Origin: an uncultured Fibrobacter sp. | Lineage (GTDB): Bacteria > Fibrobacterota > Fibrobacteria > Fibrobacterales > Fibrobacteraceae | DNA: 64,000 bases | NCBI RefSeq assembly: GCF_900316465.1 | Contig: NZ_ONDD01000004.1 | Location: 62,001 to 126,000, forward strand | Direction: 5' to 3' | Shown here: positions 1 to 8,510 of the stretch, piece after piece | Numbering within the stretch: position 1 is the first letter of the stretch | How the letters are laid out: every line of letters starts with the position of its first letter | Translations under genes and position numbers: made by a program | Notes under the pieces: model-generated | Told to the model about the DNA's origin: nothing | What the model saw: the letters and a program-made list of their open reading frames with translations, nothing else | The model's database searches: none

Positions 1-1
1 G

Positions 2-115
2 ATTGCGGGAACGGTTGAAGTTACCCGCGAACTTGCCGAAGCGCTTGAATCCGTGACGGGTAGCCCCGCTGCCTATTGGCGCATGCTCGCCAGCAAAGCC
101 AAGAGGAATGCGTAA
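2..115 (+). CDS. C-terminal end of an upstream protein, possibly HigA-like HTH
   Basis: Only the last 37 codons are inside the window; the frame is open from base 2 and stops with TAA at 113-115. The tail contains VTRELAEAL followed by a GSPAAYW segment. This resembles the end of XRE/HigA-type antitoxin domains, where a short helix is followed by a small residue, Pro and an aromatic-Trp pair. The TAA overlaps the ATG of the next gene (TAATG), so the two are probably co-transcribed. The family call is tentative because the helix-turn-helix itself lies outside the window. Confidence 0.4.
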   Translation: MAGTVEVTRELAEALESVTGSPAAYWRMLASKAKRNA

Positions 116-1443
116 TGAATATTACCGACGCCGTTTCTTGTATGTGCGACCTCGCGAAGGGCGAGGCGGAACAGTTTGATGTAATTGCCTCGAATTCCCA
201 TTCCGAGGGCTTGTCTGTTTTTCAGGGCCAGGTGCAGAATACCGAAATTTCGGATTCCGTAGGGCTTGGCATTCGCGTGATTAAGGATGGACGTCCGGGG
301 TATGCGCACACGGAACGCTTGACCAAGGAAGCGATTGCGCAGACCATCAAGGATGCCATTTGCCATACGCAGTGGACCGAGAAGGTTGACTTTGAATTGC
401 CTGCTCCGGCAAAGATTCCTGAAGGCAATCCCAATTACAATCCGGCGCTGGAATCGCTTACGTTGGCAGAACTCAAGGACTTTTGCATCGAACTTGAAAA
501 GGAAACGTTTGCACGTTCTGCCGACATCAAGAATATTCCGTACTTGGGTGCTGACCTGAACCGCGACTTTTCGATTGTCGCAAACCACAAGGGCCTTTTC
601 TATACCGATAAGGGCAACTCGGTATCGGTGGGTGCAGGCGCAGTCGCTGTGCGCGATGGTATCAGCAAGCTCGGCAACTTTGTCAAAAGTGAACGCGACT
701 GGAGCAAGTTCACCGTTGCTGAAATCGCTGACAAGGCTGCCAACTACGCAACGGAACTTTTCGGCGCCAAGAAAATCGAAGGCGGCAAGATTCCTGTCGT
801 GTTCTCGGAACGAATTTCCGGCCGATTCATGAGTATGTACGCTTCACCGTTCATCGCTGAATCCATGCAGAAGGGAACTTCTCGCTTGGCCGGTAAAGAA
901 GGCCAGAAGATAGCCTCCGAAAAGCTTTCTCTCTGGAGCGATCCGCTCGGTGAGAACTTCTGCCACAAGATGTACTTTGATTCCGAAGGCTGCTTGACTC
1001 GACGAGTCGAAGTCATTAAGGACGGCATCTTTAACGAAGCTCTCTACAATTTGGAAACCGCTGCGAAGGCTGGCTGTGCCACAACGGGCAACGGCGCCCG
1101 CGATTTCGGCTCCAAGATGTCTACGGCGTTCTGGAACATGTTCGTTCCGGCAGGGGAGTATTCTTCTGCGGATCTTCTGAAGCTTTTCCCCAAGTGCCTC
1201 TTGGTGGTGCGCCTCGAAGGCGGTTCCGGCTGTAGCTCCGTGAGTGGCGAACTCAGCATTGGTGCCCACGGTTTCTGGTGCGAAAACGGCGTGATTCAAC
1301 ACCCTGTCGATGGCGTGACCTTGTCGGGCAACTACTTCGACATCATCCAGAATGTGGTCGGAGTCGGCAACGAATATTACAATCCGTTTGCCGGGATCAA
1401 GGTCCCGGCGCTTGCCATCAGCGAGCTTGCGGTGAGTTGTTAA
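115..1443 (+). CDS. pmbA: PmbA/TldE-family subunit of TldD-type metalloprotease
   Basis: 442 residues, close to the usual PmbA/TldE length. The C-terminal third carries the family pattern GGSGCSSVSGELSIGAHGFW followed by a TLSGNYFDI segment, matching the conserved G-x-G...GdfSxGasG and GN motifs of PmbA. No HExxxH zinc motif is present, which fits the TldE/PmbA partner rather than catalytic TldD. In known systems TldD and TldE form a heterodimer that degrades unfolded peptides and matures some peptide natural products. No tldD lies next to it here. The ATG at 115 is preferred over an in-frame TTG at 76, because the family N-terminus begins at MNITDAV and the ATG overlaps the upstream stop. 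Confidence 0.88.
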   Translation: MNITDAVSCMCDLAKGEAEQFDVIASNSHSEGLSVFQGQVQNTEISDSVGLGIRVIKDGRPGYAHTERLTKEAIAQTIKDAICHTQWTEKVDFELPAPAKIPEGNPNYNPALESLTLAELKDFCIELEKETFARSADIKNIPYLGADLNRDFSIVANHKGLFYTDKGNSVSVGAGAVAVRDGISKLGNFVKSERDWSKFTVAEIADKAANYATELFGAKKIEGGKIPVVFSERISGRFMSMYASPFIAESMQKGTSRLAGKEGQKIASEKLSLWSDPLGENFCHKMYFDSEGCLTRRVEVIKDGIFNEALYNLETAAKAGCATTGNGARDFGSKMSTAFWNMFVPAGEYSSADLLKLFPKCLLVVRLEGGSGCSSVSGELSIGAHGFWCENGVIQHPVDGVTLSGNYFDIIQNVVGVGNEYYNPFAGIKVPALAISELAVSC

Positions 1444-1447
1444 AAAA

Positions 1448-1474
1448 AGTCCCCTTACGGGGACTCTTTTTTTA
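1448..1474. terminator. Bidirectional rho-independent terminator
   Basis: Perfect stem AGTCCCC/GGGGACT with loop TTAC, an A-run on the left and a T-run on the right. It lies between the convergent pmbA and lgt genes and can serve both. Confidence 0.85.
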
Positions 1475-1496
1475 ATCTCAAACCACTGTCTACTGC

Positions 1497-2372
1497 CTAC
1501 TTCTTACTGTCTACAGCAGCCTTCTTTTGCCTGTAAATCAGAACAATCAGCCAGATTAAACCGGTCAGGAACATGACGCTGCAAAGCGTCTGTCCGCGGC
1601 TCATGCCGAACAGGTCCACGCGGCCGAGATGTGCGTCGGGCCTGCGGAAAAATTCGATGAAGAATCTAAAGAAACCATAGCCCATCAGGTACAGGCAAGG
1701 CATCTTGTCTCGCAGCAGCGGAATGCGTCTTAAGTTGTACAAAATTGCAAATAAGATAACGCCTTCGAACAGCATTTCGTAAAGCTGGCTCGGGTGGTGC
1801 AGAATGGGGTTGGTAATGGGGCTATCGTGGGCGAGCGGGAACCACATGCCGATGCCGCTTGTGGTGACTTCGCCAAATAGTTCGCCGTTAATGAAGTTGC
1901 CCCAGCGGCCCCAGGTGTAGGCGAGCGGCGCCAGCATAAAGCAAAGGTTCAGGCCTTCCCACACCTTCATCTTGTTGCGCTTGAGGCCGATGTAGGTGAA
2001 AATCGTTCCAAGAATCATGCCGCCGTGGTAGCTCATGCCTGAGATTCCGGCAAAGTGGTAACCAAGTGCATCATGCGTCATGGGCAGTATGATTTCGGTC
2101 GGGTTTGCAAGGTAGTAGCCCGGTTTGTAGAAGAACACGTAACCCAGGCGTGCACCGATAATGATACCCGCGATAATCCAGGTGAACAGGCTGTCGAACT
2201 GGTCCTTGGTGTAGCCCAGCTTTTCCTTCTTGTTTACGTGCATCAGTGTGAGGTAGCCCGTCACGAAGGCGAAAATGTACATGATGCCGTACCAGCGCAC
2301 CGGGAAACTCCCGAGCATAAAGGCCGTTCCGTCAAAATAAGAAGGGATTAGATTCCACCATGTCGGTTCCAT
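1497..2372 (-). CDS. lgt: Prolipoprotein diacylglyceryl transferase Lgt
   Basis: 291 residues with about seven hydrophobic segments. Lgt transfers diacylglycerol from phosphatidylglycerol to the lipobox cysteine of prolipoproteins in the inner membrane, the first step of lipoprotein maturation. The signature GRWGNFINGELFG lies at about residues 155-167, and the conserved YHGG histidine motif at about 115-118. GARLGYV near 73 is also typical. It sits 1 bp downstream of the transpeptidase gene and is probably co-transcribed with it. The many lipoproteins in this window are its expected substrates. Confidence 0.97.
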   Translation of the reverse strand: MEPTWWNLIPSYFDGTAFMLGSFPVRWYGIMYIFAFVTGYLTLMHVNKKEKLGYTKDQFDSLFTWIIAGIIIGARLGYVFFYKPGYYLANPTEIILPMTHDALGYHFAGISGMSYHGGMILGTIFTYIGLKRNKMKVWEGLNLCFMLAPLAYTWGRWGNFINGELFGEVTTSGIGMWFPLAHDSPITNPILHHPSQLYEMLFEGVILFAILYNLRRIPLLRDKMPCLYLMGYGFFRFFIEFFRRPDAHLGRVDLFGMSRGQTLCSVMFLTGLIWLIVLIYRQKKAAVDSKK

Positions 2373-2373
2373 T

Positions 2374-3723
2374 TTACTTTCCTTTCTTGGGTAAATATTG
2401 GTGTGCCCAATAGTTAAACAGCATTCCGGCGACCTGGGTTGCCGGCTGCGAGCGCATGCCCTGCAAGTCGTGCACCTGCATAATCACGAGCACCACCGCC
2501 TTGCTCGGGTCCGCCTTGGACTGTGCAAAACCCATGAACCATTCGTAGCGGCCGTAGGGGTCGTGTCCGTCGAGGGAACCAGTCTTTCCGCCGATGGTGA
2601 GAGCCTCGTAGTTCTTGCGGGCCATGTGCCTGGTCGAAATGTTCTTGCGGGCGGTACCGTGTGTGACCGTGCGGATCATCGCTTCGCGCAGGCCGTAATA
2701 AGTGTTGTCGCTGAACTTGCCCACATCAAGTGCGATGCGGCTCTTGGGGGCGAATCCGTCCAAGTTGGCTGCCCATGGAATTTCCAGCGGCTTTTTCGTG
2801 AGAATGGAGCGAACCTGTGCTGCGGCAAGAAGCGGGGTCAATGTGGTGGCTTCCGTAAAGCCGCTGCTGACTTCGGCGAGGCCGTAGCCGGTATCAGGTG
2901 GAGCGTAGTTGGAACGCGGGGGGAGTGCACCCGGGAAGTTCGTATTGTAGCCTAATTTCTTGGCGGCGCTACGCAGGCGTTCGGCACCCACGTTCATGCC
3001 CACGATGGCCATGGGCGGGTTCGCGGACTTGGCGTAGGCGTCTTGCAGTTCGATAAACGGACCCTTGTAGCCTTCCTTGACGCGCAGCTGGTTCTTGTAA
3101 AGGTGAATGCTGGAGCCAATCATTGGAATCTGCGACGTGAGCGAGTAGCGGTTCGATTCCATGGCTGCCGAAATGGTGACTGTCTTTGCAAGCGATGCCG
3201 CCGGGAAGGTGTTCTTGATAAAGTAGTCGGGCTTTTCTTGCACGTGGTTATTGCGGCGTTCGCCCCAGGCAATGATTTCGTTGCTCTGCGGGTCTACCAT
3301 CAAGATGACTGCGTGTTCGGGGCGGAATCGGCGTAGCAGGTTGTCGATTTTTTCGGCCATGAAAACATCTTTCTGGGCCTTGATGTGCGTGCTGTCGATG
3401 ACGTCTGCTTCGGTAGGACTTTCGGGGACGACTGCTGCGGCTACCGTTGCCTGCGTATTTGCCAGGTCTTCGGAATCGGCCTTCGGGAAAATTCCCGTTT
3501 CGCTTATCTGTTCGGCCTGCAGGGTAGCGTCGTTGGTGGCTGTAGAATCAATCGCTTCTGCATATTCATCTTCTTCAGCGGGCTTTTGGGGGTCTTTCTC
3601 GCTAAAGATGCAGGTGCCCATCAGGGCGCAAAGTCCCATAAAAACGGAAAAAACGATAATTCGATTGCGGATCCTAACGGCGTAGGGGAGCCTTTTTTTC
3701 GGAAGGTAGTTGTTATAGTCCAT
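2374..3723 (-). CDS. Penicillin-binding protein, transpeptidase domain
   Basis: 449 residues: a basic N-terminus, one membrane segment at about residues 21-41, an acidic linker to about 115, then a penicillin-binding transpeptidase domain. All three active-site motifs are present: SLAK at 177-180, SAN at 233-235 and KTG at 380-382. It should cross-link peptidoglycan in the periplasm. There is no glycosyltransferase domain and no recognisable class B N-terminal dimerisation module, so it is a short, single-domain PBP. It is the middle gene of a leftward orn-PBP-lgt set with gaps of 15 and 1 bp. Assignment to a named PBP is not possible from this sequence. Confidence 0.88.
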   Translation of the reverse strand: MDYNNYLPKKRLPYAVRIRNRIIVFSVFMGLCALMGTCIFSEKDPQKPAEEDEYAEAIDSTATNDATLQAEQISETGIFPKADSEDLANTQATVAAAVVPESPTEADVIDSTHIKAQKDVFMAEKIDNLLRRFRPEHAVILMVDPQSNEIIAWGERRNNHVQEKPDYFIKNTFPAASLAKTVTISAAMESNRYSLTSQIPMIGSSIHLYKNQLRVKEGYKGPFIELQDAYAKSANPPMAIVGMNVGAERLRSAAKKLGYNTNFPGALPPRSNYAPPDTGYGLAEVSSGFTEATTLTPLLAAAQVRSILTKKPLEIPWAANLDGFAPKSRIALDVGKFSDNTYYGLREAMIRTVTHGTARKNISTRHMARKNYEALTIGGKTGSLDGHDPYGRYEWFMGFAQSKADPSKAVVLVIMQVHDLQGMRSQPATQVAGMLFNYWAHQYLPKKGK

Positions 3724-3738
3724 CTTAAAGTTTAAACT

Positions 3739-4284
3739 TTACTTAAAAATCGTCTTGCGGTAGTATTCGAGTTCGGCAATGCTTTCGCGGATATCGTCCA
3801 GGGCCTGGTGCTTTTCCATCTTTTGGAATTCTGGCAGGTCCGGGTACCAGCGGAAGGTCAGTTCCTTGATAGAACTCACGTCGATGTTCCTGTAATTCAG
3901 CCAGCCGGTCAAAAGCGGCATGTACTTGTACAGAAAACGCCTGTCCTGCGTAATGGAATTTCCGCAGAGCACGTTTCCGCGTTCGGTGGTGAAGGGCTTG
4001 ATGAAGTCAAGGGTCATCTTGTCGGCGTCGGCCATGGTGAGTGTCGACTTACGGCAGCGTTCCACGAGTCCACTCTGGGTGTGGTGACGCTTATTCCAGT
4101 CGTCCATGCCTTCAAAAACGTTTTCAGTCTGGTGAATCGCCAAGACAGGCCCTTCGGCCAAAATATTCAAGTTCGGGTCGGTTACGATCGTCGCTATTTC
4201 GAGAATGACGTCCCTCTCCGGCTCAAGACCCGACATTTCGAGGTCCATCCAGACGAGGTTCGGTGCGCTTTTAATTCTTGCCAT
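3739..4284 (-). CDS. orn: Oligoribonuclease
   Basis: 181 residues, the normal Orn size. Orn is a DEDDh 3'-5' exoribonuclease that finishes RNA decay by cleaving 2-5-nucleotide oligomers. The sequence begins with the family hallmark LVWMDLEMSGL, giving catalytic D14 and E16. A further Asp follows in SITQDRRFL, and the terminal HQALDDIRESI supplies the His and last Asp. It is the first gene of the leftward run into the PBP and lgt. Confidence 0.97.
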   Translation of the reverse strand: MARIKSAPNLVWMDLEMSGLEPERDVILEIATIVTDPNLNILAEGPVLAIHQTENVFEGMDDWNKRHHTQSGLVERCRKSTLTMADADKMTLDFIKPFTTERGNVLCGNSITQDRRFLYKYMPLLTGWLNYRNIDVSSIKELTFRWYPDLPEFQKMEKHQALDDIRESIAELEYYRKTIFK

Positions 4285-4383
4285 AACGCGGACAATTTAA
4301 AAAAATTTAAAGTGTAAAATTGTGCTGGTGGTTGGTTATGAATGCATTTCCGCCCAGGTGCGTTATTTTTTTATTTTTAGGGC

Positions 4384-5499
4384 ATGGAGTCTTTGAATAA
4401 GTTGCTGCGAATGGCTGTTTCGCCCGAGTGTAATCCGCAGATATTTGATTGTAAATTAGATGAATCTGAATGGGAAAAGGTTCATTCGGAAAGCTTGCGT
4501 CATTTGGTGGCGGCGGTTGTTTACCGAGCCGTCCGTAATCTGCCTAAAGAAAAACGCCCCCCGTTAGAATTGATGTTTCAGTGGGCGAGTGAGGCGGAAA
4601 CTGTCAAAGGGCATAATGAACTTTTGAATGCGGAAGCTGCGAAGTATACGGAACTGTTTGCTGCGAAGGGGCGTAAAACGGCTGTCTTGAAAGGGGCTGC
4701 CAATGCAAGACTTTACCCGGATCCGTTTATGCGACATGCGGGGGATATTGACTTGTGGGTCGAAGGTGGCCGGAAAAGCGTTGTCGCTCTTGTGAAAGAG
4801 ATGGGTTATGAACTTGATAAGACTGGTGAAAATGCCCCGCATCATGTTCATTTGCTCAATACGGGTAAAGTTTCTGTTGAGGTTCATTTTAAGCCATCTT
4901 CAGGAGTCTTGTGCCCGCTTGCGAATGCCCGTCTGCAACGTTATCTGAAACGCGAAATCTTGAATACGGAGCATGTGCCCGAAGGTTTTTGGTCGCCGTC
5001 AATCAAGTTTGCTCTTGTTATGCAATTGGCTCACCTTCAAAGGCATTTTTTCGGTGAGGGCGTTGGACTCAAGCAGTTTGTCGATTATGTTATCTTGTTG
5101 CAGCATTCTACAGCCGAAGACCGTCGCGAAGTTGCCTCAAAATTGGGGAGTTTTGGCCTTAAGCGCATGGCTGGTGCCTTTATGTGGGCCATGCAAGAAG
5201 TTTTTGGCCTGGAAATAGATTATATGCTTGTGCCGCCCAATAAAAAACTGGGAAAAAAGGTACTTGCTGAGGTTTACGATAGCGGAAACTTCGGCTTTAG
5301 TCGTATAAATGCCAAGGACTTGCATGGAATGAACTTTGTTCTGCGCTGGTTTACGAATCGCTGGAAGTCGATTCGGCTTATGCCTTATTCGCCGTTCGAG
5401 GTGTTTTGGCATGAAATAGAGTATTGGAAAGACTTTGCTAAATCGATTCCGTTTAGAATCAAACAGCGTCGCGTTTCTATTTGGGACTTGTACCATTAG
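4384..5499 (+). CDS. Nucleotidyltransferase family protein (NTP_transf_5-like)
   Basis: 371 residues. The segment TAVLKGAANARLYPDP, then MRHAGDIDLWV, matches the PF14907-type nucleotidyltransferase pattern: a KG motif, then a DxD pair that would bind metal. EVHFKPS farther on fits the third acidic position. Relatives are often encoded near surface polysaccharide genes, but the substrate is unknown. The gene stands alone between divergent orn and fabF. A weak promoter-like TATTTTTA lies at 4372-4379, only a few bases from the ATG. Confidence 0.7.
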   Translation: MESLNKLLRMAVSPECNPQIFDCKLDESEWEKVHSESLRHLVAAVVYRAVRNLPKEKRPPLELMFQWASEAETVKGHNELLNAEAAKYTELFAAKGRKTAVLKGAANARLYPDPFMRHAGDIDLWVEGGRKSVVALVKEMGYELDKTGENAPHHVHLLNTGKVSVEVHFKPSSGVLCPLANARLQRYLKREILNTEHVPEGFWSPSIKFALVMQLAHLQRHFFGEGVGLKQFVDYVILLQHSTAEDRREVASKLGSFGLKRMAGAFMWAMQEVFGLEIDYMLVPPNKKLGKKVLAEVYDSGNFGFSRINAKDLHGMNFVLRWFTNRWKSIRLMPYSPFEVFWHEIEYWKDFAKSIPFRIKQRRVSIWDLYH

Positions 5500-5607
5500 A
5501 GCGGCTTTTTTGCTCAAAATTTTAGAATTGTAGCTAATTTGTAAGTATTTTGTATCAAATTTCTAAAAATTTAAGACAAAATGCTCCCAAGTTACTTTGC
5601 TTTTTTC

Positions 5608-5615
5608 TATATTTG
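5608..5615 (+). promoter_or_regulatory. TAnnTTTG promoter box of fabF
   Basis: TATATTTG, an exact match to the Bacteroidetes -7 consensus TAnnTTTG, ending 8 bases before the fabF ATG. That spacing would make the transcript leaderless or nearly so. No clear TTTG -33 box is visible at the expected distance. Confidence 0.5.
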
Positions 5616-5623
5616 CGCGCACT

Positions 5624-6856
5624 ATGGAAGAAGTTGTAATTACAGGTATGGGGTGCGTTTCCGCCCTCGGCAATACGCCGGAACTCCTTTGGAACAACCT
5701 GCTGGAAGGTAAATCCGGACTCGCAACGATCGATCGCTTCGATATCACCAACTATCCGATTAAGATAGCTGCTGCCGTCAAGGAATTCGATGGTTCCGAA
5801 TATATTACCCCGCGCGATTCGTCCCGTCTGTCCAGGTGCATCCAGTACGCTGTGTATGCCTCTTTCCAGGCTCTTAAGAACGCCGGTATTTCCCCCGAAA
5901 ACGAAGATCCGACCCGCTCTGGCGTGATTATCGGTTCCGGTATCGGTGGCATGCAGATTTATAGCGACTCTGTCGTGGCCCTTGACAAGCGTGGCCCGGG
6001 TCGTGTGTCTCCGTTCTTTATTCCGATGTCTATCGTGAACATGCCCGCTGGCGAAGTTTCCAACCGCACTGGCTGGATGGGTCCCTGCTACGCAGTGGTT
6101 TCCGCTTGCGCAACCTCTAACCACTCCATCGCCGCCGCTTACGACCAGATCCGTCTCGGCCGCGCCGATATCATGCTCGCCGGTGGTACCGACGAAACCG
6201 TGAACAATGTCGCTCTCGCTGGCTTTACTTCCATGAAGGCTTTGAGCAAGCGCAATGACGACCCGACGACGGCTTCTCGTCCGTTCGACAAGGACCGTGA
6301 TGGTTTCGTGATTGGTGAAGGTTCTGGCATTCTCGTTCTCGAAAGCCTTACGCATGCTAAGAAGCGTGGCGCCAACATTCTCGCCCGCGTGGCCGGCATC
6401 GGCATGAGCGCTGACGCTCACCACATGTCCGCCCCGCGTGAAGACGGCGAAGGCGTCCGCCTCGCTATCGAAATGGCTCTCCGCGAAGCCGGTATTTCCC
6501 CGAAGGATGTGGGCTACGTGAATACCCACGGTACTTCGACCCCGCTCGGCGACGTTGCTGAATGCTCCGCCCTCGAAAAGGTCTTTGCCGGCGCTACCGA
6601 CAACCTCAAGGTGAACTCCTCCAAGTGCATGATCGGCCACGCTCTCGGCGCTGCTGGTGCTCTCGAAGCCATCATCACCGTGAAGTCCTTGCAGAATCAG
6701 ATGATTCATGCGACCACGAACGTGTTCAACCAGGACGAACGCATCCACCTCGATGTGTGCGCCAACAAGAACACCAGCCACTCGTTCAACTACGCCATGT
6801 CCGACAGCTTCGGCTTCGGTGGCCAGAACAGCGTGCTGCTCCTCGGTCGCAACTAA
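5624..6856 (+). CDS. fabF: Beta-ketoacyl-ACP synthase II
   Basis: 410 residues. FabF condenses malonyl-ACP with acyl-ACP in fatty-acid elongation. The Cys-His-His triad is intact: Cys162 in SACATSNHS, His in NTHGTSTPLGD near residue 300, and His in KCMIGHALGAAGALE near 337. The C-terminal FGFGGQNSVLL is also typical. The ATG at 5624 is chosen because the family N-terminus (EEVVITGMG) starts there; an in-frame TTG at 5597 would add nine unrelated residues and would start upstream of the promoter box. No acpP or fabG is adjacent. Confidence 0.96.
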   Translation: MEEVVITGMGCVSALGNTPELLWNNLLEGKSGLATIDRFDITNYPIKIAAAVKEFDGSEYITPRDSSRLSRCIQYAVYASFQALKNAGISPENEDPTRSGVIIGSGIGGMQIYSDSVVALDKRGPGRVSPFFIPMSIVNMPAGEVSNRTGWMGPCYAVVSACATSNHSIAAAYDQIRLGRADIMLAGGTDETVNNVALAGFTSMKALSKRNDDPTTASRPFDKDRDGFVIGEGSGILVLESLTHAKKRGANILARVAGIGMSADAHHMSAPREDGEGVRLAIEMALREAGISPKDVGYVNTHGTSTPLGDVAECSALEKVFAGATDNLKVNSSKCMIGHALGAAGALEAIITVKSLQNQMIHATTNVFNQDERIHLDVCANKNTSHSFNYAMSDSFGFGGQNSVLLLGRN

Positions 6857-6877
6857 GGTTCGCTAACCACACTTTAT

Positions 6878-6913
6878 AAAGCTCCTGGGGTTCATTCTCC
6901 GGGGCTTTTTTTG
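6878..6913 (+). terminator. Terminator after fabF
   Basis: Stem AAAGCTCC/GGGGCTTT, with an inner GGGG/CTCC extension and a run of seven T. Confidence 0.75.
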
Positions 6914-6936
6914 TTGCCTTTGTAAAGAAATGTTTC

Positions 6937-6944
6937 TATAATTG
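6937..6944 (+). promoter_or_regulatory. TAnnTTTG-like box before the DUF2279-like gene
   Basis: TATAATTG, one mismatch from TAnnTTTG, with only 5 bases to the GTG start at 6950. No Shine-Dalgarno sequence fits in that space, again suggesting leaderless transcription. Confidence 0.35.
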
Positions 6945-6949
6945 AGCCG

Positions 6950-7882
6950 GTGAAAATTTTCCGTTCTATATCGATTGCGCTGTTGGCTCTCCTGTTTGCA
7001 AGCGTTTCCTTGCAAGCGGCTCCGAGTGATCCGCCGACATGGCGCGATTCCACGTGGGACTACCGCAGTGAAGACCCGGCCGATACGGTTGAGTTTTCTG
7101 TCGCTAAAAGTGTCGGCGTGGCCTCGACGGTGTTGATTGCTTACGGTGCCGCCTACTGGCTTGTATTCCAGAAAGGCTGGTGGGACGAACAGGGGAGTGA
7201 TTTCCATTTCGAAAACGATTTTGATTACGCCTTGAACCTCGATAAACTTGGCCATTTCGCTTCGGGCGTCATGATGGGCGAGTCCTTTTACGAAGGCTAC
7301 CGCTGGGCGGGAATTTCCGAGTTTTATTCGTACTTGTTTGCAGGCTTCTCGGCAATGGCGACTCATATTGCAATCGACGTGAAAGACGGCTATTCGCCGG
7401 AGTGGGGCTTCAGCATTTTTGATGTGCTTTCGGGAACGCTCGGCGGCTTCTTGCCGATGGCGGAACGCTATGTTCCCGTGTTCAAGTATGTAGATCTCAA
7501 GTGGAGCTACTGGATCAATACCAAGGCGTATTACAGACAAAGTAAAACAGGCGTGTTTACCGATGACTATTGCAACCAAACATTCTGGGCATCGTTTAAG
7601 GTTTACCGCTTGTTGCCTAAGGCCGCGCGCCAGTATTATCCGAGCTGGCTTGCCATTGCGGCTGGCTTGAGTATTGACGAAGGTGTGTTCCTGCACGACA
7701 GAGATGTGACGCCGCATCGCGAAGTATATATTGCCCTGGATTACGACCTGGAAGCGTTCCGTCCGCAGAGCCGCATGGCGCGTACCATTGTCAAGTACCT
7801 GAATTACTTCAAACTGCCGGCCCCCACCGTGCAAGTTTATCCCGAATTCCACTGGTACTTGCTGTATCCCATTAAGTTCTAA
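6950..7882 (+). CDS. DUF2279-like membrane or periplasmic protein
   Basis: 310 residues with a cleavable-looking signal peptide (ALLALLFASVSLQA). The core has a DKLGHFASG motif, a GISEFYSYLFAGFSA segment, and IDVKDGYSPEWGFSIFD followed by a Gly-rich stretch. This is the pattern of the DUF2279/YfiM family, whose function is not known. Several hydrophobic segments suggest membrane attachment. The start is a GTG with no ribosome binding site and a promoter-like box immediately upstream. It precedes the riboflavin operon, which has its own promoter box. Confidence 0.65.
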   Translation: MKIFRSISIALLALLFASVSLQAAPSDPPTWRDSTWDYRSEDPADTVEFSVAKSVGVASTVLIAYGAAYWLVFQKGWWDEQGSDFHFENDFDYALNLDKLGHFASGVMMGESFYEGYRWAGISEFYSYLFAGFSAMATHIAIDVKDGYSPEWGFSIFDVLSGTLGGFLPMAERYVPVFKYVDLKWSYWINTKAYYRQSKTGVFTDDYCNQTFWASFKVYRLLPKAARQYYPSWLAIAAGLSIDEGVFLHDRDVTPHREVYIALDYDLEAFRPQSRMARTIVKYLNYFKLPAPTVQVYPEFHWYLLYPIKF

Positions 7883-7895
7883 AGAGAAATTTTTC

Positions 7896-7903
7896 TATTT
7901 TTG
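7896..7903 (+). promoter_or_regulatory. TAnnTTTG promoter box of the rib operon
   Basis: TATTTTTG, an exact consensus match, ending 7 bases before the ribE ATG. There is no room for an FMN riboswitch between it and the gene, and none is visible. Confidence 0.5.
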
Positions 7904-7910
7904 CCCCCGT

Positions 7911-8510
7911 ATGTTTACGGGTATTATTCAATCTACCGGTGAAATCGTTTCTATTGAAAGTAGGGGCGATGCGCTTACCATGCGCCTTAAGTCACCGGGC
8001 TTTTTTAAGAATTGTAAGTTGGGCGACAGTGTCGCTAACGATGGTGTGTGTCTTTCCATTGAATCTTGTACCGATGACGAAGCGACTTTTTGCCTGATGC
8101 ACCAGACGGTGGAAAATACGGGCTTTAAGCAGGCCGCTGTCGGTAAGTTGGTGAATTTGGAACTTCCGTGTCGTGCAGACAGCTTTATGGGCGGTCATTT
8201 TGTGATGGGCCATGTGGACTGCATTACCGAAGTCATCAAGGTGACTCCGCGCGAAACGGGTGTCGAAGTGGACTTGAAGCTCCCTGCAGACCTGCGTCGC
8301 TACGTGATTCGCCGCGGTTCGATTTCTCTCAACGGAATCAGCCTGACGGTCGCTGAAAAGTTTGAAGATTCCATTCGCGTGTGCATTATCCCTGAAACGC
8401 TTGCCCGCACGAACCTGCGCAACTGGGTTCCGGGTACGATTGTGAATGTGGAAGTCGACATGCTCGGCAAGTATATTGAAAATTATCTGAAGGAACGTGA
8501 CCTTGCTTAA
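7911..8510 (+). CDS. ribE: Riboflavin synthase alpha chain
   Basis: 199 residues. It dismutates two 6,7-dimethyl-8-ribityllumazine molecules to riboflavin. The N-terminus MFTGIIQSTGEI is the family hallmark. The protein is two tandem lumazine-binding barrels; the second begins after SFMGGHFVMGHVD near residues 94-106. First gene of ribE-ribBA-ribH. No ribD is present in the window, so the deaminase/reductase step must be encoded elsewhere. Confidence 0.96.
   Translation: MFTGIIQSTGEIVSIESRGDALTMRLKSPGFFKNCKLGDSVANDGVCLSIESCTDDEATFCLMHQTVENTGFKQAAVGKLVNLELPCRADSFMGGHFVMGHVDCITEVIKVTPRETGVEVDLKLPADLRRYVIRRGSISLNGISLTVAEKFEDSIRVCIIPETLARTNLRNWVPGTIVNVEVDMLGKYIENYLKERDLA

Noticed and set aside
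73..588. Long antisense frames opposite pmbA, and similar ones opposite fabF, ribBA, the DUF2723 gene, the FimV-like gene and others
   Set aside because: These follow from the codon bias of the true genes; they lack ribosome binding sites, and their protein composition (Arg, His, Leu runs) is not credible.
5500..5530. GAGC/GCTC hairpin after the nucleotidyltransferase gene
   Set aside because: Four-base stem without a following T-run.
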